Positions 18,819-30,695 of a DNA stretch of 64,000 bases are shown piece by piece (the stretch's first letter is position 1; each line of letters opens with the position of its first letter). The notes beneath the pieces are model-generated. The model made no database searches. It saw nothing but the letters and a program-made list of their open reading frames with translations, and was not told where the DNA came from. Made by a program: the position numbers and the translations under genes. This DNA comes from Methylophilus sp. 5 (GTDB lineage: Bacteria; Pseudomonadota; Gammaproteobacteria; Burkholderiales; Methylophilaceae): assembly GCF_000515275.1 (NCBI RefSeq), contig NZ_KI911560.1:1860001-1924000 (forward strand), in the 5' to 3' direction.

Positions 18819-21753
18819 GGCGTTTTATTTTTCTTTGATTATTTAATACTAATAACTGCAAAAAGTCGTCCGAGTTAACCGGGTAAGCATACAGATAGCC
18901 CTGTGCTGTTTGGCAGCCCAGTCGCTGTAAAAACTTTTCCTGTTCTTCGGTTTCGACCCCTTCGGCAACAACGGTGAATCCTAACTGCGTCGCCATCGCG
19001 TAAATGGCGCTGGTGATGGCGGCATCGTCTTTATCATCCGGCAAATCTTTGACAAAACTGCGGTCAATCTTGATCTGGTCGAGCGGTAAGCGTTTCAAAT
19101 GCGATAGCGATGAGTAGCCGGTGCCAAAGTCGTCAATCGCAATGCTGACACCCAGCAGTTTTAACTGGTTAAAGGTGTCGACCACATGCTGGGTATGCTG
19201 CATCAATGTGCTTTCGGTGATTTCCAGCTCAATGATCGAGGGATCGCACTCGCTTTCCATCAAAATGCCATACACGGTGTCGGCAAACTTGCTCTTCATG
19301 ATTTGCACACCAGAGACATTGATCGCAATTTTTTTGAATTCAGGATGCTTTTTATGCCATGCGTGCGCTTGGCGCACCGCTTGTGCCAACGCCCACTCAC
19401 CTATGCTCAAAATCAAGCCGGTTTCTTCTGCCAGTGGAATGAATTTGACTGGGGAAATAATGCCCTGGATCGGATGTATCCAGCGAATCAAGGCTTCTGC
19501 ACCAATAATCATGCCGGTGTTTAAATCAATCTGTGCCTGGTAGAACATTTTGAGCTGATTTTTGGTCAGCGCCTGGCGTAACTCGGTTTCCAGCTGGAAG
19601 TGTTCTACCGCATCGCGACTCAATGCCACGTCATAAAACGAGACATGGTTTTTACCGTTGTTTTTCACCTGATACATGGCCAGGTCAGCGGCTTTAATCA
19701 GGCTTTCGACATCGTTGCCATCTTGTGGATACATCGAAATGCCGATACTGGCGCCGACAAAAATCTCATGATGGTCAATCATGAACTCACGCCTGAGCGC
19801 CTCCAGAATGTCATGTGCTTTTTGCGCCGCATCTGCCTTGCCATGCAGGTTTTCCAGCAAAATAATGAACTCGTCACCGCCCAGGCGGCCCACAATGTCA
19901 GACTCGCGCAAGGTGGCACGCAGGCGCTCGGTGACACCCAGCAGCAACTGGTCGCCGCTATAGTGGCCCAGGCTGTCATTAATGTTTTTAAACCGGTCCA
20001 GGTCAATAAACAGTACGGCCGCTTGCTGTTCATTACGGTTGGCGCGTTGAATTGCATGCGTAAACAAATGGTTGATCAGCCTGCGGTTAGGCAAACCAGT
20101 CAGCGGGTCATGGTTAACCAGTGAGTTGAGCTGCGTTTGTGAGCGCTTCATTTCACTGATGTCAGCAAACACACCCACATAGTTGGTAATTGCATTGGCA
20201 TGGTTGCGTACGGCAGTAATGGTCATCCACTCGGTATAAGTGTCGCCATTTTTGCGCATGTTTTCAATTTCGCCCGACCATTTGCCATGGCGCTTGAGTG
20301 CGCCAAACAGGCCGCGCGGGCGTTGCCTGAAAATTTGCGGCTTGGTGCCCAGTACTTCTTCTTCCTCAAAGCCGGTGATCAGCGTAAAGCCCTGATTAAT
20401 GCCGATCAGCTCACCTGCCGGGTTCACAATCATGATGCCTTCGGTGGTGCTGTCAAAGGCAATTTTGGCCAGTTTGAGGTGTTTGCCGGTTTGCTCGCGG
20501 CCAATGGCAACGCTCAAGGTGCGGCCAATTGCCATCAATGAACCTAGCTCTTGCGAGCTGGTGCTTTCGGCATCAAAACAACGCTCAATCACCATCGACC
20601 CCCACCACTCATCATCAATCATGAGCGGCACAATCACCAGGTTGACGGTGTCGTGCGATTTGAGCAAGGCGCGCTCTGACGCCGGTAGCGTGAGGGCATC
20701 ACACATCACGGGCTGGCCTTTAGACAGCAGGCTATACCAGCGTTGCAACTCAGGCGACAGGAAAGAAATTTTTTCCCAATGCTCGTAAGTGGTATGAAAG
20801 CCATTCATCGCCCAGTGGAACAACGCTTTGGAGCGAATGTCGGTTTTTCTGCGGTTGGTGATGGTTTCGTGTTGCAACAAAATGGCGCGGCTAAAACGAA
20901 AAGACAGGCAGCATTGCTGCAACACATTTTCTGCCACGCTCTGCCAGCGTTCTGCCGAGTGCAACATCCAATCGCACGAGATCAATGTATCGAGCACTGC
21001 GCTGCGGTTGAGCAACTGGGTTTGAATGAATTTTTGTTCACTGACATCGCGCGCCACGGTAATCAAATGGCTGGGTTGGTCTTTCTGGTCGTGATAAGCG
21101 ACTTTATTCACTTCTAACGTTTTGTAGCCACCCTGCGGCAAATGCACCAGCTCTTCGTTGTGATAAGCCTGGCGCGATTGCCACACTTGCTGGTCAGACT
21201 TTTCATGGTGCTCAAAGCTATTGCGGAACACCGGATGCAAGGTATCTGCAATTTGCGGATTGTTTAAAAACTGATAGTCAAAACCATCAATCTGGAACGT
21301 ATTCAGCATGTGCTGGTTGGCCATCATCCAGCGGTTATCGCTGTCTTTGATGCAAATCAGGTCAGGGCTCATCTCAATCAGCGAATGCACAATCGACTGC
21401 ATGTGCAGCAATTGGTCAACCAGCGTGCGTTCTTCCTCCTCCAGCATCAGGCCAATGGCGCGACGGCCTGATTGCGGATAGAACAACCGGCATTTGAAAT
21501 CACGTTTTGCGCCATGAATATGCGTGCTGATACTTAATTCGGTTTTGCCTTCGCGCATCGCTTCGACCAAGCTGTGGCGAAGTTCTTTGGGCAGCCCTTC
21601 AACCAGCTCTCCCAGCAATTGTTTTGCGGTGGCGCTGATTGCCAGACACTGCGCCCGGCGATTGATGGCCAGCATAGGCATATCCGGCATGGTGACGGCC
21701 AGGGGCTGCAACCATGCTGTGCTATGATGATCAAAAACGGTTGGTAATGACAT
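18811..21753 (-). CDS. PAS-GAF-PAS-GGDEF-EAL c-di-GMP signalling protein
   Basis: A 980-residue protein without obvious membrane helices. The order is: N-terminal PAS-like region (1-110), PAS (about 115-245, PDLICIKDSDNRWMMAN), GAF-like (about 250-405), PAS with PAC (about 420-545, FDSTTEGIMIVNPAGELIG), GGDEF (about 550-715) and EAL (about 725-975). GGDEF is intact (RLGGDEF) with an upstream RESD, a candidate RxxD product-inhibition site. EAL is intact (EALIRW, DDFGTGYSS, KIDRSF, EGVETEEQ). Both activities are possible. It is followed by the HD-GYP gene in an eight-base overlap. Confidence 0.93.
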   Translation of the reverse strand: MSLPTVFDHHSTAWLQPLAVTMPDMPMLAINRRAQCLAISATAKQLLGELVEGLPKELRHSLVEAMREGKTELSISTHIHGAKRDFKCRLFYPQSGRRAIGLMLEEEERTLVDQLLHMQSIVHSLIEMSPDLICIKDSDNRWMMANQHMLNTFQIDGFDYQFLNNPQIADTLHPVFRNSFEHHEKSDQQVWQSRQAYHNEELVHLPQGGYKTLEVNKVAYHDQKDQPSHLITVARDVSEQKFIQTQLLNRSAVLDTLISCDWMLHSAERWQSVAENVLQQCCLSFRFSRAILLQHETITNRRKTDIRSKALFHWAMNGFHTTYEHWEKISFLSPELQRWYSLLSKGQPVMCDALTLPASERALLKSHDTVNLVIVPLMIDDEWWGSMVIERCFDAESTSSQELGSLMAIGRTLSVAIGREQTGKHLKLAKIAFDSTTEGIMIVNPAGELIGINQGFTLITGFEEEEVLGTKPQIFRQRPRGLFGALKRHGKWSGEIENMRKNGDTYTEWMTITAVRNHANAITNYVGVFADISEMKRSQTQLNSLVNHDPLTGLPNRRLINHLFTHAIQRANRNEQQAAVLFIDLDRFKNINDSLGHYSGDQLLLGVTERLRATLRESDIVGRLGGDEFIILLENLHGKADAAQKAHDILEALRREFMIDHHEIFVGASIGISMYPQDGNDVESLIKAADLAMYQVKNNGKNHVSFYDVALSRDAVEHFQLETELRQALTKNQLKMFYQAQIDLNTGMIIGAEALIRWIHPIQGIISPVKFIPLAEETGLILSIGEWALAQAVRQAHAWHKKHPEFKKIAINVSGVQIMKSKFADTVYGILMESECDPSIIELEITESTLMQHTQHVVDTFNQLKLLGVSIAIDDFGTGYSSLSHLKRLPLDQIKIDRSFVKDLPDDKDDAAITSAIYAMATQLGFTVVAEGVETEEQEKFLQRLGCQTAQGYLYAYPVNSDDFLQLLVLNNQRKIKRHA

Positions 21754-21886
21754 AGTTAAATCTGTTTCGGTCCGGTGTGCGTTGTAGTGCGGATAAGTGG
21801 GTTATCGGCGCAAATGCTAGCAAACTTTAGCGACATTAACGCCTGATAATTAAGGTAAATATTGGGTCGTTTTAAATTAAGGAGCG

Positions 21887-23089
21887 ATGGTGAAGCGGTG
21901 GGTAATCCTGGTGTGGTGGATGGTGCTTTTATTCATGGTTCAGGCCACTGATGCCCACGAAGGTCACTCCCATGAGACTCACCCCGATGTTGTCACCAGC
22001 CCGTTGGCGGTCAGTGTGGCGGCAGATCATACCGGGCGGGTGTGGATGGTGCAGGTGAAACAAGGGCAAGTATGGGTGTTGGCCAGTGACGATGCCGGTC
22101 AGCATTTTAACACCGGCGTTGCCGTTCACTCCACACCGATGAACGTGGCGGCAGACGCTGAGTCTAGGCCGGCAATAGCGGTGGGTGCCAATGGCGCCGT
22201 GTATGTGATCTGGACCGAACTGCTCAAAAAAAATCAGGCGGGCTATCTCTGGTTTGCGCGATCAATAGATGGCGGCAAACATTTTGAAACACCTTATGTT
22301 GTGCATCAGCATCGTGAAGAAATCACGCATCGCTATGGCACTTTGCAGGTGGCGGCGGATGGCGCAATAACCGTGGCATGGCTAGACAAGCGCGATATGC
22401 TGGCAGCCAAAGCTGCCGCCAAGCCTTACCAGGGGTCGGCGATTTATTATGCCGTCTCTCATGATCATGGCAAAAGCTTTAACGCCGAACAAAAGTTGGC
22501 AGATAACAGTTGCGAGTGTTGCCGTATTGCGATGACCAGCAAGCCCGATGGCACCGTGGCCGTACTCTGGCGGCATGTGTTTGAAGGCAGTGAGCGTGAT
22601 CACGCCATGGCTGAAATTGGCCCCTTGGGCAATCCTGTGCTGGTGCGAGCCAGTTATGGCCACTGGAAACTGGATGGTTGCCCGCATCATGGCGCGGCGC
22701 TGGCAGTGGGCGAGGGTTTTGGCTATCACCTGGCGTATTTTGATGGTGCGGGGGATAAGCCAGGGTTGCGCATTGCCCGCATGGATGGTCAGGCCTGGGT
22801 CACTTCGCCACCAAAGCGGATCGGCGATGCGAAAAGAAATGCCGGTCATCCGGCCTTATTAAGTGTTGGCGAGCAGGTTTGGCTGGCCTGGCAAGAGCAC
22901 GACAGCAGTGGTGCAGGCGTTATGGCGATGGCTTCGTCTGATGGTGGCCGCACTTGGGGTGCATCAGTAGTGATGCTGCATAGCAATGGCAAGCTTGATT
23001 ATCCGCAATGGCTAACCTTGCAAGGGCAGGCAACGCTGGCGGTAAACACTGCTGACAAAGGCTTGCAGCTGATCCCGTTTAACCGCTAA
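21887..23089 (+). CDS. Exported BNR-repeat (sialidase-fold) protein with Cys/His motifs
   Basis: A 400-residue secreted protein with a signal peptide followed by a His-rich start (HEGHSHETHP). The body is a beta-propeller of the BNR/sialidase type, with Asp-box repeats such as SIDGGKHF, SHDHGKSF and SSDGGRTW. Distinctive motifs are DNSCECCR and DGCPHHG, which look like a metal site. Sialidase catalytic residues are not evident, so the usual exo-alpha-sialidase label is doubtful; copper or other metal handling is an inference from the motifs and the nearby metal island. AAGGAG lies upstream of the ATG. Confidence 0.8.
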   Translation: MVKRWVILVWWMVLLFMVQATDAHEGHSHETHPDVVTSPLAVSVAADHTGRVWMVQVKQGQVWVLASDDAGQHFNTGVAVHSTPMNVAADAESRPAIAVGANGAVYVIWTELLKKNQAGYLWFARSIDGGKHFETPYVVHQHREEITHRYGTLQVAADGAITVAWLDKRDMLAAKAAAKPYQGSAIYYAVSHDHGKSFNAEQKLADNSCECCRIAMTSKPDGTVAVLWRHVFEGSERDHAMAEIGPLGNPVLVRASYGHWKLDGCPHHGAALAVGEGFGYHLAYFDGAGDKPGLRIARMDGQAWVTSPPKRIGDAKRNAGHPALLSVGEQVWLAWQEHDSSGAGVMAMASSDGGRTWGASVVMLHSNGKLDYPQWLTLQGQATLAVNTADKGLQLIPFNR

Positions 23090-23135
23090 ACCCTAAGTAA
23101 CCGTGACAAAGTCGCGCCAATTTGATCTGCATCTA

Positions 23136-23160
23136 TTGAAAACGCAAAAACCCGCCGCAT
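23136..23160 (+). promoter_or_regulatory. Putative sigma-32 heat-shock promoter of clpB
   Basis: TTGAAA (23136-23141), a 13-base spacer, then CCGCAT (23155-23160) followed by TATA. This matches the heat-shock consensus (CTTGAAA, 13-15 bases, CCCCATNT) with few mismatches and lies about 57 bases before the clpB start. Confidence 0.65.
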
Positions 23161-23216
23161 TATAGGGTTATCCAGCCGCACGCCGCGGCATGACTTTAAT
23201 AATGAAAGGGTTTGCC

Positions 23217-25799
<2,583 letters not shown>

Positions 25800-25834
25800 T
25801 TGTTTAGCCTGCTGACTGAACCAGAACGGCATTA

Positions 25835-25867
25835 AAAGGGTCATAGCTATGACCCTTTATTTTTTTC
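25835..25867 (+). terminator. Rho-independent terminator of clpB
   Basis: Two 12-base complementary arms (AAAGGGTCATAG and CTATGACCCTTT, 25835-25858) are followed by AT and a run of T. Confidence 0.9.
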
Positions 25868-25887
25868 GGGTGTAGAATGGACACACT

Positions 25888-26409
25888 ATGCGTTATTCAT
25901 CCTCTTTGCGTTTAATTCCTGTGACCTTGTTATTGGGGGTGTTGGCCGGGTGTGCCTCGCAACCGCCACAACCGCTGCAAATTGACCGCATCTCACCAGA
26001 GCAACTGGCGGCGCTGGTGCCACCGGCACAATCCAGCCTGAGCCTGGAACAAATTGTGACCATGAGCAAGCAAGGCAAGAGCGATGCCGAGGTCATTGAA
26101 GCAATTAAACAATCGCAGTCACGTTACTCGTTAGCGCCGTCTGATGTGCTCGATTGGCACCAAAAAGGCATTTCAAAAGGCGTGCTTGATTATATGCAGC
26201 ACGCCAATGCGTTGGCCGAACAAAACGCCATTGCTGACGAAATTAACAAGCGCGAAAAAGCGCGCGTGGAGTCTGAAGCCAGGCTTAAACGCGAGCGCGA
26301 TATGGCCAGACTACGCAGCATGGACCCCTGGTTTTATGGTGGCCCAGGGTTTTATGGCGGTCCGTGGGGCTACCGGCCGTATTGGGGTGGTGGCTGGCGC
26401 TACTGGTAA
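25888..26409 (+). CDS. Putative outer-membrane lipoprotein, function unknown
   Basis: A 173-residue protein with a type II signal peptide (lipobox LAGC, Cys22). The mature part has a helical region (SLEQIVTMSKQGKSDAEVIEAIKQS, about 55-80) and a charged coiled segment (EINKREKARVESEARLKRERD). The C-terminus is very rich in Gly, Tyr and Trp (FYGGPGFYGGPWGY...). No family with a known function was recognised. Confidence 0.8.
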   Translation: MRYSSSLRLIPVTLLLGVLAGCASQPPQPLQIDRISPEQLAALVPPAQSSLSLEQIVTMSKQGKSDAEVIEAIKQSQSRYSLAPSDVLDWHQKGISKGVLDYMQHANALAEQNAIADEINKREKARVESEARLKRERDMARLRSMDPWFYGGPGFYGGPWGYRPYWGGGWRYW

Positions 26410-26474
26410 TTCACTGGGGCTGACTTGATCGCCGCTATAATGTAGCCTTCGTCTTTTTGTTCCGGGAATCAGGC

Positions 26475-26894
26475 ATGCAACAGCGCCACGAAACATTGTC
26501 TATTGATGCGCAAGGGCGGCGCTTGTATGACATCACGCCGCAAGTGCTGCAATGGGTGCAACAATCCGGCATCACCAGCGGCTTGCTCACGCTGTATATC
26601 CAGCATACCTCTGCCAGTTTGCTCATTAATGAAAATTATGACCGCGATGTGCTGGTGGATCTCGAAGCTTTTTTTAATCGACTGGTGCCAGACGGCGATG
26701 ATTTGTTTATCCATACCGTAGAAGGCCCGGACGATATGCCTGCGCATGTGCGCACGGCCCTCACGCAAACCAGCCTGTCGATTCCCGTTTTGCAAGGACA
26801 AGTGGCCCTGGGCCAGTGGCAGGGCATTTTTCTGTTTGAACACAGACACTTGCCCGCCCATCGTCGCGTGCTGATGCATGTGATGGGTGCATAG
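26475..26894 (+). CDS. YjbQ/UPF0047 family protein
   Basis: A 139-residue protein covering the whole UPF0047 family: QHTSASLLINENYD, DLEAFFNRLVPDG, HTVEGPDDMPAHVRTAL, and FLFEHRHLPAHRRV. Some members have weak thiamine-phosphate synthase activity; the physiological role is unclear. The ATG at 26475 was preferred to the TTG at 26457 because the family begins about here. Confidence 0.9.
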   Translation: MQQRHETLSIDAQGRRLYDITPQVLQWVQQSGITSGLLTLYIQHTSASLLINENYDRDVLVDLEAFFNRLVPDGDDLFIHTVEGPDDMPAHVRTALTQTSLSIPVLQGQVALGQWQGIFLFEHRHLPAHRRVLMHVMGA

Positions 26895-26937
26895 TGTTTT
26901 ATTGATGGATTTTTTATTGATTGAGAAGTGTTGTCTG

Positions 26938-27189
26938 ATGAAGTCTGCTTTTGTGGTTGTTTTATGTGTTGTGTGTGCAGCGTGTTTGGTGGCATGTGAA
27001 CGCACTGCTTCGACTGAGGTGCCCGCAGTCGCTAATCAAGAGGCCGCTGGCACGCCGCAGGCCGCAAAGGCGGGTGGTTATGAGCCGACGGCAGATGAAC
27101 GCATCCCCGGTATCACCATGTCACAGCAGGAGCTGGACAAAATTTATACTGAAGCAAGACGTCAGCAGCCACAGCCCGCGACGCCTTAA
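26938..27189 (+). CDS. Small putative lipoprotein
   Basis: An 83-residue protein with a hydrophobic signal and lipobox LVAC, then a short, disordered Ala/Pro-rich mature part. ATG 26938 has GAGAAG upstream and places the signal peptide correctly; the GTG-initiated longer frame from 26887 overlaps the previous gene and adds nothing recognisable. Function unknown. Confidence 0.65.
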   Translation: MKSAFVVVLCVVCAACLVACERTASTEVPAVANQEAAGTPQAAKAGGYEPTADERIPGITMSQQELDKIYTEARRQQPQPATP

Positions 27190-27237
27190 GAGGCGCCTAA
27201 AAGTGAATGCAGAATAAGTCAGCTGGGGCGCTATCCG

Positions 27238-27735
27238 TCACGGCGTATGCATGTAGGTGTCATAGTGATTGACGTAATGTGTGAGCCGCCTGGCAAAAGA
27301 CTCAATCTCCCCGCTTAACATTGCAGTTGCCTGATCTGCACGTTGTGCGGTGCTGGCATCCATGATTTTTTGCTGCCCGTTATAAATCGTCAATGTATGA
27401 AACCCTAAGCCAATGCTTGGCGATTGGCCAGGCTGCGTAGCTTGCCTGGGGGACGCTAATAGGTGGTCATCTTGCAGCCATTGTGTCAGTTGCGGCAAAA
27501 GCCCCGCTGGTGCAGGTTGTTCCGCAGAGACCAACACTTCGTCTACACAGGTGACAGTCAATCTGATTTTTTCTGCATCGACCATGATTTCGGCATTGCG
27601 TTGATACGGAGGCGGGATAGACGCCCCATAATAGCGGTAAACTAGGCGTGTTATGCTCATCGTGTGGTGCCCTTCGTTGCCCAGTATGAGTGGTAGTACT
27701 AACAGCCAATATTTTGTCACGATTTTGTACCACAT
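27238..27735 (-). CDS. Hypothetical protein
   Basis: A 165-residue protein with a hydrophobic N-terminal stretch (YWLLVLPLILG) that could be a signal peptide or anchor; an alternative start gives MSITRLVYRYYG. The body has SIGLGFHTLTIYNGQQKI and helical ends. No family recognised. It lies downstream of the calpain-like gene on the same strand, 90 bases away with a hairpin between. Confidence 0.6.
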   Translation of the reverse strand: MWYKIVTKYWLLVLPLILGNEGHHTMSITRLVYRYYGASIPPPYQRNAEIMVDAEKIRLTVTCVDEVLVSAEQPAPAGLLPQLTQWLQDDHLLASPRQATQPGQSPSIGLGFHTLTIYNGQQKIMDASTAQRADQATAMLSGEIESFARRLTHYVNHYDTYMHTP

Positions 27736-27777
27736 TTTATACGCGTTTTACCCGAGCGCACCTATGAGGGCACAATC

Positions 27778-27815
27778 CCCTTTGCCGGTCATCTGCTGCA
27801 ATGAATGGCAAAGGG
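27778..27815 (-). terminator. Hairpin downstream of the calpain-like gene
   Basis: CCCTTTGCC and GGCAAAGGG form a 9-bp stem with a 20-base loop containing further complementary CTGC/GCAG bases. It sits nine bases after the stop codon of the minus-strand calpain-like gene. No T-run, so the terminator call is tentative. Confidence 0.45.
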
Positions 27816-27824
27816 ATGCAGCAT

Positions 27825-29033
27825 TTAAACGGTGACGCCAGAGACTGCAAAGTACTGCTGGAATGTCGCTGCTTTCATTGCAAACACGCCATTGCTATTT
27901 AATGGAATGCTGGCCGAAAATGAAATCTGTCTCGCGGTCCAGTTGCCGCTAATGGTATCGAGCACTGCATGGTGCGTGCCCCACGGGTTGCGCAACACAA
28001 TGTATTTTTCATGGTTGATGTATTCCCAACCTAAAATTGAATAGGCATGATTAGCAACTACTTTTGCTGCCGGGTAGTTGGTGCCTGCAGGAGGGGTGTC
28101 ATAAGTCCACGCGACCATCGGGTTGATGGTGCGTTTACTCATGCAGTTGCTGCGCACAAATGTCCATAAGTCATCGCCGGTTTTGCCACTGTGGGCCACA
28201 TAGGTTTTTGCCCCGCTGATGATTTCAGCGCAGGCATTGACTGGGTCACCACCCGCAATGGCGGGGTAATTCGGGTAGTCGGTGCTGTTGCCGGTGCGCC
28301 ATTTTGCATAAGCTTTTTCCATCACGGCAGGCCAGGTTTCCCCCGCATCCAGCGATCTGGCATAGACCCAGTTGTGCCCTGGTTTTGTCACGGGCACCAG
28401 CTCGGTTACTTCAACGGCTTGTGCTTCGCCGCTACCAGACTTATAAAAACTCACTTTATGGATAGGCTGTTCTTCATTGCCCCAGGCCGAGGGGCGTATC
28501 ATGTTGATAATGGCATAAGGTCTGGCCCAGGCCACCGATGCCAGAGCCGCTATAAAATAGCAATCACCCAACACGCCTTGCACCGGGTCATTGAGCTCGG
28601 CTACATCTTCAAAGTAGTCGCCCATGTCTACCCAGTCTTTGTCTGGAGGTGTCCATGGCGTACCGGCAATGGCCGTGCGTAACACGGCGGTATTAATCAT
28701 GATCTCAGATAGCACCACCGTTTTTCTGATGGTGCCCAGGCGCAAACGTTGTGCACCGATAGACCTGGTAGCAACAGGACTTTGGGTTTGATAGAAGCGG
28801 TTAATCCTGTCCGAAGTTTGCGCCTCTGACAACACTTTCAGGCTGCCATCGGCGGCGAGTTCTGCGTCTGGCCTGAGGATAGGGTTGCGCAGGTCAAAAA
28901 TCTGCTCTGCACTCACGCCTAAAATTTCGGCCAGCATGACTTGCGGTTCTGCGACTTGCTCCCAGTTGATTTTCTTTTGCGCAATCACTTCTGCGGCGGC
29001 ATAAGGGTTAATAACTCCAACATTCACTTCCAT
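27825..29033 (-). CDS. Calpain-family (C2) cysteine protease
   Basis: A 402-residue protein. The papain-like calpain core is visible from about residue 135: VLGDCYFIAALAS with the nucleophile Cys158, then VVANHAYSILGW with His329 and VLRNPWGTHH with Asn349, the full Cys-His-Asn triad in calpain order. No signal peptide and no C2 or calcium EF-hand domain are visible; the N-terminal 130 residues are unrecognised and may be a prosegment. Bacterial calpains are sporadic and their role is mostly unknown. AGGAG-type site just upstream of the start. Confidence 0.85.
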   Translation of the reverse strand: MEVNVGVINPYAAAEVIAQKKINWEQVAEPQVMLAEILGVSAEQIFDLRNPILRPDAELAADGSLKVLSEAQTSDRINRFYQTQSPVATRSIGAQRLRLGTIRKTVVLSEIMINTAVLRTAIAGTPWTPPDKDWVDMGDYFEDVAELNDPVQGVLGDCYFIAALASVAWARPYAIINMIRPSAWGNEEQPIHKVSFYKSGSGEAQAVEVTELVPVTKPGHNWVYARSLDAGETWPAVMEKAYAKWRTGNSTDYPNYPAIAGGDPVNACAEIISGAKTYVAHSGKTGDDLWTFVRSNCMSKRTINPMVAWTYDTPPAGTNYPAAKVVANHAYSILGWEYINHEKYIVLRNPWGTHHAVLDTISGNWTARQISFSASIPLNSNGVFAMKAATFQQYFAVSGVTV

Positions 29034-29230
29034 GGCGACTCTCCTAAACGACTGTTTTAATAAACTAAGACGGGTTAAGTTGATGCTTGGTTAATGAAGG
29101 CTATGCGACACTACGTTGACAGCCTCCCGGTGATGTACCGGAAAACTGATGGTATACCAATGTGTTAATAAATGATAATTAAATTTAAGTTAATTGATTT
29201 TTTTGGCTGGGTGTAGGCGGTGCAGGCAAA

Positions 29231-29259
29231 AAAAACCACCTCGCATAAAGGTGGTTTTT
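29231..29259 (-). terminator. Rho-independent terminator after envC
   Basis: AAAACCACCT pairs with AGGTGGTTTT across a short loop; on the minus strand it is followed by a run of eight T. It ends the gpmI-envC transcript. Confidence 0.85.
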
Positions 29260-29291
29260 GCTCAGGCTTGCAGGCGTGAAAACGTGCCAGA

Positions 29292-30674
29292 TCAGCGCAA
29301 TGTGCTCCATTGCAGGGGATCGAAAGGCACGCTGTTACGACGCAATTCATAATAAACGCCATTTTCAGCATTGCCGCCGCTGTTGCCAACAGCGGCAATG
29401 GTGTCGCCAGACTTCACACTTTGGCCAGAGCCTTTATACAGTGCTTCATTGTTGCCATACAGACTCATATAGCCATTGCCATGGTCGATGACAATCAGGT
29501 TACCAAAGCCGCGCATCCAGTCGGCAAACACCACTTGCCCACCCGCGACTGATTTAACCTCGCTGCCCTCTTTGGCGCGGATGAAAATGCCTTTCCAGCT
29601 GACACCGGTATCGGCACGTGCGGTGCCAAAGCGGTTAATCACATCGCCACGTACCGGTAAGCGCAAGCGCCCGCGCAATTGGGAAAAGTTTTCTTTATTG
29701 GCGTTGTATTCCGGCAGTGTTTCATTTTTGGCGATGACCGTATTACTTTGCGTGTTGCTGTCGCTGTCTTCTACATTGGTTTGCGGTGACCGCTCAAACG
29801 TGCGTCCGCCAGACTTTTTCTTGCGTGCCAGTTCGGCCGCTTTTTTTGCCGCCGCTTCTTTTTCGCGCTTGGCTTTTGCCAGCGCCTCTTGCTCGCGTTT
29901 TTTCGCTTCAGCTAACAAGCGCTGAAACAATTGTGACAAGGCTTCTTCGTCTTTTTTCAGGCGCACCATTTGCTGCTCCTGCGTCTCAATTTGTTTAGAC
30001 AGCTCGTTCAGGGCGTCGGTGCGGCGCGATTTTTCACCTTCAAGTTTTTGCGTGGTTTCGCTATATTGATTGGCCAGGCGCTCGGTTTCGTGTAGTTGCT
30101 CGGTGGTGGCCGAGCGCACGCGGTCTATCGCTTCCTGGTTGTCTTGTAATAACTGAATCTGCTGTTGATGTGCGGCCGTGAGGTAACCCAGGTATTTCAG
30201 GTTGCGCGAGGTATTGGCTGGGTCTTGCTGTTGCAACAGCATTTGCAGCGGACTGTTGTTGCCATGACGGTATTGCTGGTTGAGCTGCTCGCTGAGTGCG
30301 CGACGCTGCTGGTTGACCTGTCGCTGCAGTAATGACAGCTGCTTTTGCAGGTCTTGCAATTTGCCACGGTTGTCTTGCTGCGCATCCTGAATGTCGCGCA
30401 GTTTTTTACGCGAGCTGCTAATGGCCGTCTCTGAGGCTTTTAAGGCATCATGCGCATCCTGCTTGGCGACACGTGAGGCTTTAAGCGCATTGGCTAATTG
30501 CTGGATCTTTTCTTTGACTTGCTCCAGATCACCCTTGGTGGATTCGGTTTTGTCATTTGCTGCGGCGTGCGCAGGCGGCGACAAGCTGCCTGCAGCGAGT
30601 GCCAGGCAAATCACCATGCCCATTGCCCACAGGCGTTTGGGCTTTGCGCCAGCCATCATGCGAAACTCAAACAT
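29292..30674 (-). CDS. envC: Murein hydrolase activator EnvC
   Basis: A 460-residue periplasmic protein: signal peptide (to AHA-A), a long coiled coil (about 35-260, rich in Gln, Lys, Glu), a basic low-complexity linker, and a C-terminal LytM/M23 domain. The zinc ligands of active M23 peptidases (HxxxD, HxH) are absent (GVSWKGIF and YYELRR in their places), as expected for EnvC, which activates septal amidases rather than cutting peptidoglycan. ATG 30674 was chosen over GTG 30686 because AGGTGA sits eight bases before it. It follows gpmI on the same transcript. Confidence 0.9.
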   Translation of the reverse strand: MFEFRMMAGAKPKRLWAMGMVICLALAAGSLSPPAHAAANDKTESTKGDLEQVKEKIQQLANALKASRVAKQDAHDALKASETAISSSRKKLRDIQDAQQDNRGKLQDLQKQLSLLQRQVNQQRRALSEQLNQQYRHGNNSPLQMLLQQQDPANTSRNLKYLGYLTAAHQQQIQLLQDNQEAIDRVRSATTEQLHETERLANQYSETTQKLEGEKSRRTDALNELSKQIETQEQQMVRLKKDEEALSQLFQRLLAEAKKREQEALAKAKREKEAAAKKAAELARKKKSGGRTFERSPQTNVEDSDSNTQSNTVIAKNETLPEYNANKENFSQLRGRLRLPVRGDVINRFGTARADTGVSWKGIFIRAKEGSEVKSVAGGQVVFADWMRGFGNLIVIDHGNGYMSLYGNNEALYKGSGQSVKSGDTIAAVGNSGGNAENGVYYELRRNSVPFDPLQWSTLR

Positions 30675-30695
30675 GCACTCAGTCACCTAGCCAGT

